From positions 1 through 52,479 of the forward strand of contig NZ_JAERMS010000017.1 in NCBI RefSeq assembly GCF_017426725.1: a DNA stretch of 52,479 bases, written 5' to 3'. Shown piece by piece: positions 52,296 to 52,479 of this stretch. The notes below the pieces were generated by a model. It saw only the letters and a list, made by a program, of their open reading frames with translations. It made no database searches and had not been told where the DNA came from. The number at the start of each line of letters is the position of its first letter. The first letter of the stretch is position 1. The position numbers and the translations under genes were made by a program. The stretch is from Prevotella illustrans. GTDB lineage: Bacteria > Bacteroidota > Bacteroidia > Bacteroidales > Bacteroidaceae.

Positions 52296-52388
52296 ACAGG
52301 TGTAATTGTTTCGTTAGTTCCGGATTGTTATATATCCGCAAAGATATGGATTTCTACGAAGTGCGTATTTATAAATTTCTTACTTATT

Positions 52389-52449
52389 TTTGTAAATTTC
52401 AAAACAAATCGTATATTTGTCTATTAGTACTGATGCGATAAAATCGCAT
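52389..52449 (+). promoter_or_regulatory. Promoter reading off the right edge, with inverted repeat
   Basis: TTTG (52389-52392), 19-nt spacer, TATATTTG (52412-52419): an exact consensus promoter. A perfect inverted repeat ATGCGAT/ATCGCAT (52433-52449) follows just after the predicted start site, suitable as an operator or an early transcript hairpin. The gene it serves is beyond the window. Confidence 0.6.
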
Positions 52450-52479
52450 TTAAGTTTTACATATCGTTAAATAGTAGCA

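Overview
The window looks like a chromosomal segment of an anaerobic Bacteroidota, most likely Prevotella or a close relative. Supporting signs are a SusC/SusD polysaccharide-utilisation locus with a hybrid two-component regulator, type IX secretion (T9SS) parts (PorQ, PorE) together with proteins carrying T9SS-type C-terminal tails, DUF2723 and PCMD families, few Shine-Dalgarno sequences, and repeated promoters of the form TTTG-N19/20-TAnnTTTG. No rRNA, phage, transposase or CRISPR was seen. The genus is an inference from gene families.

Layout: 1-540 is gene-free but carries a good leftward promoter and a terminator. 541-2198 (-) is porQ-cmk. 2303-5540 (+) is a TonB-like protein, a polyprenyl synthetase, an unknown gene and tatD, followed by tRNA-Ser(GGA). 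6495-21723 (-) is a PUL read susC, susD, FG-GAP protein, clan GH-D hydrolase, hybrid regulator, GH36 alpha-galactosidase. Two ~395-bp direct repeats (~96% identical) bracket it. 22852-26043 (+) is clpB and mntP, then a compact unit with promoter, structured leader, 37-codon gene and terminator. 26547-29155 is an OPT transporter divergent from an Lrp/AsnC regulator. 29262-29681 is an inverted-repeat-bounded 41-bp tandem array abutting folA, followed by the (-) operon rsmF-like, thyA, folA. 32396-33926 (+) is a membrane protein, an ECF sigma factor and a probable membrane partner. 33948-37894 (-) is topB-porE. 38099-40017 (+) is a PCMD lipoprotein and an outer-membrane barrel. 40109-41000 (-) is thioredoxin-marR behind three evenly spaced operators. 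41270-46504 (-) is DUF2723 glycosyltransferase, deacetylase, queG and a small gene. 47194-52295 (-) is a dicarboxylate transporter, asparaginase, porin and aspartase.

How the genes work together: the PUL should import and cleave an alpha-galactoside-bearing glycan, and two of its products should leave the cell through T9SS, two components of which are encoded here. The last operon can turn asparagine into aspartate and then fumarate and exchange C4-dicarboxylates, which fits anaerobic fumarate respiration. thyA-folA is the usual thymidylate/folate pair.

The most unusual content is non-coding: (i) an intergenic repeat family built from AAAGCnnnGCTTT palindromes in a 22-nt register, present at 5.9-6.3, 22.2-22.5 and 46.9-47.0 kb; (ii) a 41-bp tandem array between inverted repeats whose right arm contains the folA stop codon; (iii) three palindromic operators with centres exactly 52 bp apart around the thioredoxin-marR promoter; (iv) the 37-codon gene with its own promoter, three-hairpin leader and terminator. 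ClpB also appears to lack about 20-27 residues in its second ATPase domain.
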